Assembly: GCA_017695065.1 (NCBI GenBank)
Contig: JADILZ010000046.1
Coordinates: 1-64,000, forward strand
Source of the DNA: Candidatus Cryptobacteroides excrementipullorum
GTDB taxonomy: Bacteria; Bacteroidota; Bacteroidia; Bacteroidales; UBA932
DNA: 64,000 nucleotides
Direction: 5' to 3'
Shown here: piece by piece, positions 27,108 through 34,930 of the stretch
How positions within the stretch are numbered: the stretch's first letter is position 1
Layout: every line of letters begins with the position of its first letter
Notes under the pieces: model-generated
Told to the model about the DNA's origin: nothing
The model's input: the letters and a program-made list of their open reading frames with translations, nothing else
The model's database searches: none
Made by a program: the position numbers and the translations under genes

Positions 27108-28433
27108 ATGCTCACCAGGAAATTTATCGCCACGGCAGGAATCTGCATGGCAGGTTTTGCCGCCTATGGCCAGGACAGGCCAAATGTCATCCTGATATAT
27201 ACAGACGACCAGGGAAGCCTGGATGCGGGATGCTATGGAGCTGAGGATCTTTTCACGCCCAACATCGACGCTCTCGCCGCTGACGGGGTAAGGTTCACCC
27301 AGTTCTATGCCGCCCCGGTCAGCTCGGCATCCCGGGCCGCCCTGATGACAGGGCAGTTCACACTGCACGCAGGACTTACGGCGAACGCCGGAGAGAAAGG
27401 CCTTCCACTCGGGAAAGAGACCATTGCCGACCGGATGCGTGCCGGCGGATACCAGACAGCATGTATCGGGAAGTGGCATCTCGGATCCGGGTCCGGATAC
27501 ACACCCAATTCCCGTGGATTCGACTACTTCTGGGGATTCCTCGGAGGGTGTATTGACAGCTATTCGCATTTCTATTACTGGGGAGGGCCCAATGTCCACG
27601 ACCTCTGGGAAAATGGCCGGGAGATATACATGCCAGGCAGGTTTTTCGCCGGAGAGTCCCTCTCCCATATCCGCAGTTTTATAAAAGGGCGGGATGAAGA
27701 CAGGCCTTTTTTCCTCTACTGGGCTGTGAATATACCGCATTATCCGCTGCAGCCGGGCGAGAAGTGGCTTGAGTATTATCATGACCTTCCGTCTCCACGG
27801 AACATGTATGCCGCCTTTGTCTCCACCTTTGACGAGCTGCTCGGGGAACTGAGAGTATTCCTGGAGTCAGAAGGGCTTACTGATGATACGGTCATAATCT
27901 TCCAGTCGGACAACGGGCACAGTAACGAAGTCCGTACTTTCGGAAGCGGAGGATACTGCGGGGATTACCGGGGAGGCAAATTCTCGCTGTTCGAAGGCGG
28001 GATCAGAGTCCCTGCCATCATATCCTGGCCAGGCCACTTCCCTGAGGGAGAAGTCAGGGACCAGATGGCAGCCAATGTGGACTGGTTCCCGACCTTGGTG
28101 GATTTGTGCGATGTGGAGGCGGAGAATATGGACACCGACGGGAAAAGCCTCGTGCCTCTGATAACGGACGGGGACAGCCAGGCTCCGCACGACACCCTGC
28201 ATTTCGACTTCCTGGACCAGTGGGCGGTACGGTGCGGGGACTGGAAGCTTATCCACGATGCGCAGGATGTCAAGCCGAATGACAAGACCGACATCATCGA
28301 GGGGCTTTTCCTGAGCAACCTCAGTCTTGACCCTGCCGAGCGTACCGACTTCAAGGACTCGCATCCGAAGGTCGTAGAAAAGCTGCTCCGGATAAGGGAG
28401 GAATATGAAAAGAGTCAGGGTCATGGCCGGTGA
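27108..28433 (+). CDS. S1-family sulfatase (serine-type)
   Basis: A secreted arylsulfatase-fold (S1) enzyme that removes sulfate esters, here probably from a glycan. The maturation site reads S72-S-A-S-R76: Ser at the formylglycine position and Ala for the usual Pro, so it needs an anaerobic radical-SAM maturase (anSME), which is not in this window. Metal and active-site blocks are visible: IYTDDQGS, GKWHLGS, YWAVNIPHYP and FQSDNGHS. The ORF track starts at 27015, inside GH43; I chose ATG 27108, 2 nt after the GH43 stop, because it opens a clear signal peptide (MLTRKFIATAGICMAGFAAYGQ). The length is 441 aa. Last gene of operon 2. The sulfated sugar is not predictable from what I see. Confidence 0.92.
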   Translation: MLTRKFIATAGICMAGFAAYGQDRPNVILIYTDDQGSLDAGCYGAEDLFTPNIDALAADGVRFTQFYAAPVSSASRAALMTGQFTLHAGLTANAGEKGLPLGKETIADRMRAGGYQTACIGKWHLGSGSGYTPNSRGFDYFWGFLGGCIDSYSHFYYWGGPNVHDLWENGREIYMPGRFFAGESLSHIRSFIKGRDEDRPFFLYWAVNIPHYPLQPGEKWLEYYHDLPSPRNMYAAFVSTFDELLGELRVFLESEGLTDDTVIIFQSDNGHSNEVRTFGSGGYCGDYRGGKFSLFEGGIRVPAIISWPGHFPEGEVRDQMAANVDWFPTLVDLCDVEAENMDTDGKSLVPLITDGDSQAPHDTLHFDFLDQWAVRCGDWKLIHDAQDVKPNDKTDIIEGLFLSNLSLDPAERTDFKDSHPKVVEKLLRIREEYEKSQGHGR

Positions 28434-28588
28434 TATTCGGTCTTGCCACTTTCCGCAAAGACAGACAGCATTCTCGGAGGAAGTCATGATGTACACGCTT
28501 TTGGGGCACAAACATCCTCTGCCGACAGTCAAACATGTCAATTTCGCTGTCAGTGAAATCACCGGATAATCTCAACAGATTCTTAAAG
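28434..28588. other. Intergenic end of operon 2, border of AT-rich segment
   Basis: There is no convincing gene here. Base composition drops sharply to AT-rich from about 28570, where the AbiE cassette begins. No clear intrinsic terminator was found for operon 2. Confidence 0.4.
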
Positions 28589-29614
28589 CTAAATTTTCAT
28601 AGCTCTAACTCTTTCATGCAACTCTGCCATTTTCTGCATAAGCGCATCAAACTCTAAGGATTTGCCATAAATGAAGAAACGCCTCATATCAGCATAATCA
28701 TCTCGCCATGCTTCCATAGCCGATTCCGGTATCATAAAGTTGATGGTTGATGGGGTATGTAAATCATAGTTTACATACTTCAAAGCATTATAAGTTCTAC
28801 GATGTTGAACAATGGCATCATAAAGTTTTCGATTCGACAAAGCTTCTTCTCCATATTCTGTATCCATCAACTTTTCTAAATCATACAGATGTCGTGACAT
28901 TCGTACGCTCCGTGGCTTTTCTTTTTGGAATTCTTCCGCCAAAAGAAACAGCTTCTCAAGGAATGTACGAGTAGGAACTACAGTCCTGACAAAACTTTCA
29001 GCATCAGCATCTTCGCCATCAAAACTATCACCTATCAAAGAACTTATGTGTCGCATCTCTGTTGGCTCATCCATTGAAAGGCAACTGATTTCTATCTTTA
29101 CACGAGGAGGAATATAATTTATTGAATCTTCAAGAATTGACGGGTAGTACAATAGAATTACACTAGGATCTTTGTCCGAATCTATCAGTTTCCATTCTCC
29201 ATTTTTATCTTGTTCTTGAGATACATTCTCTATACTGTAACCAGAAACTCCCATTTCTTTCAAACGGGCATCTAATTGTGAAGAAAGGGTCTCGTGAATA
29301 TATGCCCTTGCCTTTTTGCGTAATTTCTCCCGCTGACTCTTACTTGTTCCCTCAATACCAAAGAACGAATGATTGATTGCCAAATCAATGTCTTCAGAGA
29401 AACGCTCTATGATATTAAAACCTTTTGACAACGATGTTTCGCCTTTGAATATCAAAGAATCACGGCAATCTGTTTAAAATAGTGCCTTCAGCGTAACTGT
29501 TACCCACCAGTCCTTTTCTATAGCTACCTGATTAACGCCAGGATGTCCAACCTCCGTCTGCTGTAACATTGCTAAACGGTCCACTATCTCATTGTTTAAC
29601 CACAGTTTTCCCAT
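28589..29614 (-). pseudogene. AbiEii-type nucleotidyltransferase toxin, disrupted by internal stop
   Basis: The toxin of an AbiE-type toxin-antitoxin pair, a nucleotidyltransferase-fold protein. The ORF track gives only 28589-29455 from a TTG. Reading in the same frame upstream to ATG 29614 recovers a typical AbiEii N-terminus (MGKLWLNNEIVDRLAMLQQ, IEKDWWVTVTLKALF), then TAA at 29476-29474 (codon 47), then TDCRDSLIFKGE and the body. One base change (TAA from CAA or GAA) explains the break; no frameshift is needed. The nucleotide-binding motif reads KGETSLSK, where the family usually has KGGTSLSK, while RFSEDIDLAI is intact. It lies 14 nt after the antitoxin and is AT-rich relative to the flanking operons. 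It is probably inactive, although re-initiation at TTG could give an N-truncated product. Confidence 0.82.
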
Positions 29615-29628
29615 AGTTTAAGTTCCTT

Positions 29629-30237
29629 TTAAGCGGTTAGCATTGGTTTTATAATTCGTTTCATCCATGCAGGCATCATATCTACGTCTTTGATTAAAGT
29701 CTCCTTATCTGTTTCTTTTGATATCAATTGTCGAATCATATTCAATTCACCTTCTCCTATATTCTCCTTTTTCAGAGCCTTAAGTGCTTGAACAAGTAAT
29801 GAAATTAGACGGGTACTATAACAGAAGTTTTTGGGGACACCCCGTTTTAATACTACTTTCCTATTTGATATAATTATTGTTCTTTCACTTCCAGTAGTCA
29901 GAAATGTATAATTCATCGGTACTTGAGTCGATAACCCTAATGAATTCAATGCAGTCATACCTGATGGTAACACCTTTGCATTATCTCGGACTGCAATTGC
30001 CTGTACAATTTTATCGACCGAAGGAAGTACAATACCGAATCGGCTTTTTCTTGGCTTGGTATATATTCCATGAGCAATTTTAACAAGTGTACCTTCATTT
30101 GTCAATTCAGTCAAAATACTACCGACAAATTCTGTATGATATTCAGGGAAGTCTGAACGAAACAGGATGCAATCTTCAGGCATCGCTTCTATACGTTGCT
30201 TGAGAGTAGTACTATATATAGAATTTTCATTAGCCAT
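29629..30237 (-). CDS. AbiEi-type antitoxin (DUF6088 family)
   Basis: The presumed antitoxin and autorepressor of the AbiE pair. The N-terminal part looks like a winged helix (LFRSDFPEYHTEFVGSILTELTNEGTLVKIAHGIY), followed by the DUF6088-like body (VDKIVQAIAVRDNAKVLPSGMTALNSLGLSTQVP). I shortened the ORF-track start from 30273 to ATG 30237: it is preceded by AAAGG at a good distance, and a -7 element overlaps the longer start. The product is 202 aa and is complete, in contrast to the toxin. An intact antitoxin with a broken toxin is the expected direction of decay. DNA binding is inferred from the fold. Confidence 0.78.
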   Translation of the reverse strand: MANENSIYSTTLKQRIEAMPEDCILFRSDFPEYHTEFVGSILTELTNEGTLVKIAHGIYTKPRKSRFGIVLPSVDKIVQAIAVRDNAKVLPSGMTALNSLGLSTQVPMNYTFLTTGSERTIIISNRKVVLKRGVPKNFCYSTRLISLLVQALKALKKENIGEGELNMIRQLISKETDKETLIKDVDMMPAWMKRIIKPMLTA

Positions 30238-30270
30238 GTCACCTTTGAATTTTTGATGATTTTTCAAATG

Positions 30271-30278
30271 CAAAGATA
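30271..30278 (-). promoter_or_regulatory. Candidate -7 element of the AbiE cassette
   Basis: The minus strand reads TATCTTTG, fitting TAnnTTTG, 33 nt before ATG 30237. No good -33 match lies 19-21 nt upstream. Confidence 0.45.
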
Positions 30279-30358
30279 CAGAAAGGATTCAAATCGAGGA
30301 AAGATTTTAAAAATATTTCCTTCAAAAAAGGAAAAACCTGAAAAAACGAATAAATCAG

Positions 30359-30386
30359 GGCTGCCAGGAAAATTCCCGGCAGCCCT
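30359..30386 (-). terminator. Strong hairpin terminator of operon 3
   Basis: GGGCTGCC (30359-30366) and GGCAGCCC (30379-30386) form an 8-bp GC-rich stem with a 12-nt loop, followed on the minus strand by a T-rich run. It lies about 57 nt after the stop of the last operon 3 gene. The other side is also T-rich (TTGTTTGATTTTG), but no plus-strand gene ends here. Confidence 0.75.
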
Positions 30387-30442
30387 TGTTTGATTTTGTT
30401 TGATAGTATTGAGTAAAGACAAAATCTTCTTTTACAATAATG

Positions 30443-31441
30443 CTACTGTTCAGCCTGGCTGAGCAGGGTCCCGTCTTCTCCGTCCTTGGAGATGACGGAG
30501 CCGTCCGCGTTGGAGAACCATACATAGATCTCCGAAATTTCTGCATCGGCAGGAAGTCCGAAGAAGTCCTTTGGATAGATGTACCTTTGATAAGAGGTTT
30601 CACCGACAGCCTCCATCAGAGCCTTGTCTACCTTATCTTCCATCAGCTTCTCTGTCCCGTCAGCAAGCACGGCTTTCCCGCAAAGATAGACAGTCTCCTG
30701 TCCTTCGAGTTGCGTTTCGGAAGCATCAAAATTTACAGAAAATATATCACCATAACGGAAAGTAGATGGCGTAGTGGAAACTGCAGCTGTTGTAGTATAG
30801 TCCAGAATCGGATCACCTTCCTCTCCATATACAGTCACAATCTTAGCGGTCTCGTTCGGGGTATATCGTCCTTCCCCGCTTTCAGAATCAAGGCCCCATG
30901 TCGTTCCACAGAATCCGCATCCCAGATAGAATTTGATAGGGTCAGCCCCTGTAGTCAAAGTAATCGTGACAGTTCCGTATATAGGATCTGTACTTACCTT
31001 ATCATTGATATGGAATACAGTGGCTGATTTGAATACAGTCCACTCTACCGGACCTGTATTGCCCATTACACCTATCTTACTCTGATAAGCGGCCGGATAA
31101 GACAATGCGGTGGACTTCTCCGTTTCAGAATCCGGAATGAGACTCATCGGCTCGTTTACGACTTCAGCATATCCTTGTGCAGCATATCCCTCTGTAGTAA
31201 GAGTCAACGATGCGTTATTTTTGAGGTCCCAGGATTTTGGAGCGAGGAGCGCGAACACCATATTGGAATTGTCATCGGTCTCTGTGACCAGTTTCAACTT
31301 CACTGTAAATGTTATTTCAGTGTTCACCTTGGCATCTTCAGGAAAATTTATCTCTTCAACTACCATTTCACATGCCACCACAAGAGCAGCCAGCGCGATA
31401 GCGGCAATTCCTGCTATTTTATATTTCTTCAGCAATTTCAT
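30443..31441 (-). CDS. PUL-associated surface lipoprotein (possibly DUF4961)
   Basis: A 332-residue predicted lipoprotein at the 3' end of operon 3. The signal peptide ends at LAALVVAC, with the Cys near residue 24. The rest appears all-beta, with repeated sandwich-like strands and no catalytic motif that I recognise (EITFTVKLKL, YGTVTITLTTG, FRYGDIFSVNFDAS). It resembles the DUF4961 proteins found beside SusC/SusD pairs, but the match is from memory and moderate. Position suggests a surface glycan-binding accessory protein. The gap to the upstream lipoprotein gene is 30 nt. Confidence 0.6.
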   Translation of the reverse strand: MKLLKKYKIAGIAAIALAALVVACEMVVEEINFPEDAKVNTEITFTVKLKLVTETDDNSNMVFALLAPKSWDLKNNASLTLTTEGYAAQGYAEVVNEPMSLIPDSETEKSTALSYPAAYQSKIGVMGNTGPVEWTVFKSATVFHINDKVSTDPIYGTVTITLTTGADPIKFYLGCGFCGTTWGLDSESGEGRYTPNETAKIVTVYGEEGDPILDYTTTAAVSTTPSTFRYGDIFSVNFDASETQLEGQETVYLCGKAVLADGTEKLMEDKVDKALMEAVGETSYQRYIYPKDFFGLPADAEISEIYVWFSNADGSVISKDGEDGTLLSQAEQ

Positions 31442-31471
31442 AATATGAATTTCCTTTAAGGATTAATGGAT

Positions 31472-31942
31472 TCACTCTGTAATTTCTCTGAAATAATACG
31501 AGTAATTTATTTCATCGCAATCCAATTGGAATGAGATATAGAACTCTCCTTTGGAATAGTAAGCAATAACCTCATCCGTATCGGTAAGCCTGATTGCATT
31601 GGGCAATCGCTGAGTGTCAAAATAGCACTCGACTTCACCTTCAGGAATATCAAACTGGAATGGAGAGAACGGTACGTCACCATTGCTCATTTCACAGCTC
31701 GAGATCTTCCCGTCCCTGTAATGTATCACGAAGCGGAAGTCATTGAAGAAATCGAAATACGGCATGACATCGATACCGTTCACATTGACCGGATCGATTT
31801 CCAGTACTTCACGCAGGGCATAGTTCACGTCATAGTCTGCAGGATAGTCCGGATCCATCTGATTCGAGACCTCTTTGCATGACTGCGCCACGAAAAGACT
31901 GCATGCCGCGATAATAAGTATTAGATATTTTTTCATGTTCAT
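31472..31942 (-). CDS. Small PUL-associated lipoprotein, unknown family
   Basis: I do not recognise this family. The 156-residue product has a lipoprotein signal (MNMKKYLILIIAACSLFVAQSC, lipidated Cys22) and an acidic mature part rich in Asp and Tyr, such as MDPDYPADYDVNYALREVL and ECYFDTQRLPNAIRL. It is probably a small beta-sandwich. It lies 13 nt after the propeller lipoprotein gene and 30 nt before the next lipoprotein, so it is part of operon 3. A role at the cell surface with SusCD is an inference from position. Confidence 0.65.
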   Translation of the reverse strand: MNMKKYLILIIAACSLFVAQSCKEVSNQMDPDYPADYDVNYALREVLEIDPVNVNGIDVMPYFDFFNDFRFVIHYRDGKISSCEMSNGDVPFSPFQFDIPEGEVECYFDTQRLPNAIRLTDTDEVIAYYSKGEFYISFQLDCDEINYSYYFREITE

Positions 31943-31955
31943 AATATTTTTTATG

Positions 31956-33404
31956 TTATCTGTTCAGTATCATGTCTTTCTCCACCCAGAAGAACCTCGG
32001 ACGGTAACTCTCCACATTTGTTTTCTGCTCGGCGAACTCGTTTGTGTTCACGTTGTACGAGATGAGAATCATACCGTCCTTCTCGAACTGCGGGTGCGCC
32101 ATAGCATTGTAGGAGTACCAGTTAGGGCTCGCAAGGCCTGGTATTTTGTAAATCAAGGTCTTATGCCCCCACGGCCCCCATGGATTGTCTGAAGTGAACG
32201 TGTATATCTCTCCGCTGTTCCATGTCTTGTTCTGGGCTATGAGGACATATTTGTCCTCCAGTTTGAATACATTGAACTGCGATGAGACAGGGACAGAGGA
32301 CAGGCCGGAGAGAGCAGCCACGGAGTTCTGGTCCGGAGACCATGAGCTGCCGTTCCAGTACTCCCACGAGGAGAAAAGGCCCGTTTCCGTAGTCCTGGCC
32401 ACATACACCTCGGTGACCGGGTCTATATCGTTCTCTATGTCCGTCTGCGCGTAGATATAGAGGAAGCCCGTGCCGTCCAGATCGTTCAGTGCGGCAGCAC
32501 CGAAATGGATGAGCGGAGTCTCAGGAGACGGCGTGAGCGGAGGGTTGTCCTTGAACGGAATAGCAACGTCCCTCACCGGCTTTAATGGCAGGTCCGGAAG
32601 ACTGTATTGCAGGATGTGGGTTTCGTCATAATAGAAATTCCATCCTGCCGGACCGTCTCCGGAGAACATGACCTGCTGGAAAATATACAGGTTGTTCCCT
32701 ACAGCGAACCCGTGCCCGGGCCAGTACCAGCGGCTTCCCTCGTCTGTGACTCCGGCAGGTACTGCCGCTGAGGTATTCGGACCATTCACTTCCGCAAGAG
32801 CGTACGATGTCTGCTTCTCGTGGTCATATACTGAATACGTGTTCCTGTACATGTGGTCGCCGCTGATGCGCCTTCCTCCGGACACCTCGCCGATATACGA
32901 GTCTCCCATAAGGAAGATGCTCCGTCCGTCGCCCAGATAGATGGAGTACATGCCGTCACCCTCCACCACACTCCCCTTGTCAGGGATGATCTTGGAGGCT
33001 ATGGATGTGTCGAGACCGTCTATCTGGACAGGAACGGCAGTAACATTCACGGTATCCGCACCTGAGACAAGAGATATGGATACATTGACCCTCTCATTAT
33101 ACGGAATATGGGTCAATACGCACTCTGTGGCATCTTTTCCAAGCCTTATGCTGTTCTTCCTGTACTGGTCCGAGATGGCATAGCTGTCGAAATCGACATC
33201 ATCCACCAGTTTCCAGGACAGAAATACGCTGTCAGCATTGGATGTGAATGTAGCTTCTACGGCCGGAGTCCCTGTCGGATCCCCGAAAGGGTTGTCCATT
33301 TTCCCGCTGCCGCTTCCGGAACAGGCACTGAACGATGCTGCCGCTGCAGAGAGGCAGAAAAAAAGTGAAAGGTTGGTATTAACGATATTGATGAATGCTG
33401 CCAT
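31956..33404 (-). CDS. Beta-propeller lipoprotein with Fn3-like N-terminal domain (DUF5005-like)
   Basis: A secreted or surface protein of 482 residues. The N-terminus has a hydrophobic signal ending in FSACSGSGSGK, a probable lipoprotein site with a Gly/Ser linker. Residues about 45-125 look like an Fn3-type sandwich (VEATFTSNADSVFLSWKLVDDVDFDSYAI). From about 140 onward there are propeller-type blades with Asp-rich turns (YSIYLGDGRSIFLMGDSYIGEV, WYWPGHGFAVGNNLYIF, DKYVLIAQNKTWNSGEIYTF). It recalls DUF5005/DUF4185-type propellers, some of which are glycosidases, so it may be an uncharacterised enzyme rather than a binding protein. The susD stop overlaps its ATG by one base (TAATG), showing tight coupling. 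Confidence 0.65.
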   Translation of the reverse strand: MAAFINIVNTNLSLFFCLSAAAASFSACSGSGSGKMDNPFGDPTGTPAVEATFTSNADSVFLSWKLVDDVDFDSYAISDQYRKNSIRLGKDATECVLTHIPYNERVNVSISLVSGADTVNVTAVPVQIDGLDTSIASKIIPDKGSVVEGDGMYSIYLGDGRSIFLMGDSYIGEVSGGRRISGDHMYRNTYSVYDHEKQTSYALAEVNGPNTSAAVPAGVTDEGSRWYWPGHGFAVGNNLYIFQQVMFSGDGPAGWNFYYDETHILQYSLPDLPLKPVRDVAIPFKDNPPLTPSPETPLIHFGAAALNDLDGTGFLYIYAQTDIENDIDPVTEVYVARTTETGLFSSWEYWNGSSWSPDQNSVAALSGLSSVPVSSQFNVFKLEDKYVLIAQNKTWNSGEIYTFTSDNPWGPWGHKTLIYKIPGLASPNWYSYNAMAHPQFEKDGMILISYNVNTNEFAEQKTNVESYRPRFFWVEKDMILNR

Positions 33405-34915
33405 TACTTTCTCACAAGATTAGGGTTGAGTCGCTTCTCACGGAGTGGATACGGGAAAAGCAGATCATCTTCTTCAAATGCCGCTTCGTGGCCAGGTGTC
33501 TGGTAACCTATAAGGTCCACGACTTCACCTGTAGTGGTATTCAATGCCTTGCGTGTACGGAGCATATCATACCACGTCTGAGTCTCGAAGCAGAGTTCCC
33601 ATATTCTTTCCTTGTACACTGTGGCAAAATCCAGGCTTGCAGGCGCAGCCTCGTCCGGCAGAGCCCTTGAGTGTACCCTCATATATGCATCTATGGCTGC
33701 GGCATCTGACGTGCTTCCTCCGTCAGACATCACCTTGGCTTCGGCCATAAGAAGCAGAACATCAGCATAGCGAATCAAAGGGTATCCCATTGCGGACTTC
33801 CCTGCATTGGTAGCCGCATTCTGGTCCCAATACTTGTAGATATAAGGACTGTCGGCAGCTATAAGTCCGCTTCCGTCAAGGGCATTGTAATTACATGTGT
33901 AATATCCGAAATCCGCTTTCCTCAAATCACTGTCAGAATATGATTCATAGAAAGAGGCTGTAGGGGCGATCGCTCCTCCATAAGCGGAATTGTCGGATAT
34001 TCCGGCAAGCTCCGGATAAGGAAGCAATGCAGTATGCACTGGCGAGCTGGCCTTGTCAGCCTCCCTTTCTATAGTAAGAATATTCTCTCCGCCACACACG
34101 AAACCTGCATTACGCATCTCGTCGAATGTAGAATATAGGGAAATACCTGCATTGTCATAAACTTCCTTGGCTTTGGCATATGCAAGATCATAATATTCCT
34201 TCCCGAGCTGGAGAGGGAAACCGGCCATCGTCATATATACCTTGGCAAGCAGGGCCTTTACAGCAGAGAGGGCCACATAACCGTTGGAGTTGTTCCATTC
34301 TGTCCCGATAAGGCCTTCTGCAGCTGTAAGATCAGCAACAATCTGAGTATATACGTCAGCCACCGCAGTCAAAGGGATTTCAGTATTCGACATATCAGTG
34401 GTAGGAGCAGTCTTGAGTGGCACATCTCCCCATAGACGTACAAGATTGAAATAGTGGTAGGCTCTCATGAAATAGGCCTGTCCGAGAAGGTTGTTCCTTG
34501 ATGCATCAGAAATCTCTGTAGAAGAAGACGATATGCCCGCAATAGCCACATTGGCATTCTCTATAGCAGTATAGGCAGTCCTCCAGAGTGCTTCCAGATT
34601 TGTGTTCTCCTCCGTTACGGTAAGAAGTTTCGGCTGATCAACCGTATATATTCCTCCTGCAGATCTCTTTCTCTCGCCGTATCCTGTCATATATTCAAGG
34701 AATATGAACCTCTGCGTACCGACTTCGACATCCCCGTCAAAAATGTCATCAAGAAACGTATAGAGCCCCCCGACTGCGGCTTTCATCTGGTCCTCGGTCG
34801 TGAAATACGTGTCCGGAGAAAGGAATGTCTTCGGATTCTCTTTCAGGAAATCCGAGCATGACACAGCCGCAAGGGCAGCCGCAGCACCAAATATAATCAA
34901 TATTTTATTTTTCAT
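33404..34915 (-). CDS. SusD/RagB-family lipoprotein (operon 3)
   Basis: The second SusD-type glycan-binding lipoprotein of the window, partner of the SusC just upstream (15 nt gap). Lipoprotein signal MKNKILIIFGAAAALAAVSC, with Cys20 lipidated, is followed by the SusD N-terminus (FLKENPKTFLSPDTYFTTEDQM, NNLLGQAYFMRAYHYFNLVRLWGDVPL). The C-terminal signature includes YPLIRYADVLLLMAEA and YKERIWELCFETQTWYDMLR. The length of 503 residues is typical. It has little similarity to the operon 1 SusD beyond the family pattern, so it probably binds a different fragment. Confidence 0.95.
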   Translation of the reverse strand: MKNKILIIFGAAAALAAVSCSDFLKENPKTFLSPDTYFTTEDQMKAAVGGLYTFLDDIFDGDVEVGTQRFIFLEYMTGYGERKRSAGGIYTVDQPKLLTVTEENTNLEALWRTAYTAIENANVAIAGISSSSTEISDASRNNLLGQAYFMRAYHYFNLVRLWGDVPLKTAPTTDMSNTEIPLTAVADVYTQIVADLTAAEGLIGTEWNNSNGYVALSAVKALLAKVYMTMAGFPLQLGKEYYDLAYAKAKEVYDNAGISLYSTFDEMRNAGFVCGGENILTIEREADKASSPVHTALLPYPELAGISDNSAYGGAIAPTASFYESYSDSDLRKADFGYYTCNYNALDGSGLIAADSPYIYKYWDQNAATNAGKSAMGYPLIRYADVLLLMAEAKVMSDGGSTSDAAAIDAYMRVHSRALPDEAAPASLDFATVYKERIWELCFETQTWYDMLRTRKALNTTTGEVVDLIGYQTPGHEAAFEEDDLLFPYPLREKRLNPNLVRK

Positions 34916-34930
34916 TTCTTTCTTGTCCGA

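Noticed and set aside
28427-28565. CCGGTGAT (28427) and ATCACCGG (28558) as inverted ends of a mobile element
   Set aside because: The arms are only 8 bp, the first lies inside the sulfatase stop region, they enclose no gene, and they do not bracket the AT-rich cassette.
29455-29455. TTG start of an intact 288-aa AbiEii protein
   Set aside because: The family N-terminus is readable in the same frame up to ATG 29614, split by a TAA. The TTG is only the first possible start after that stop.
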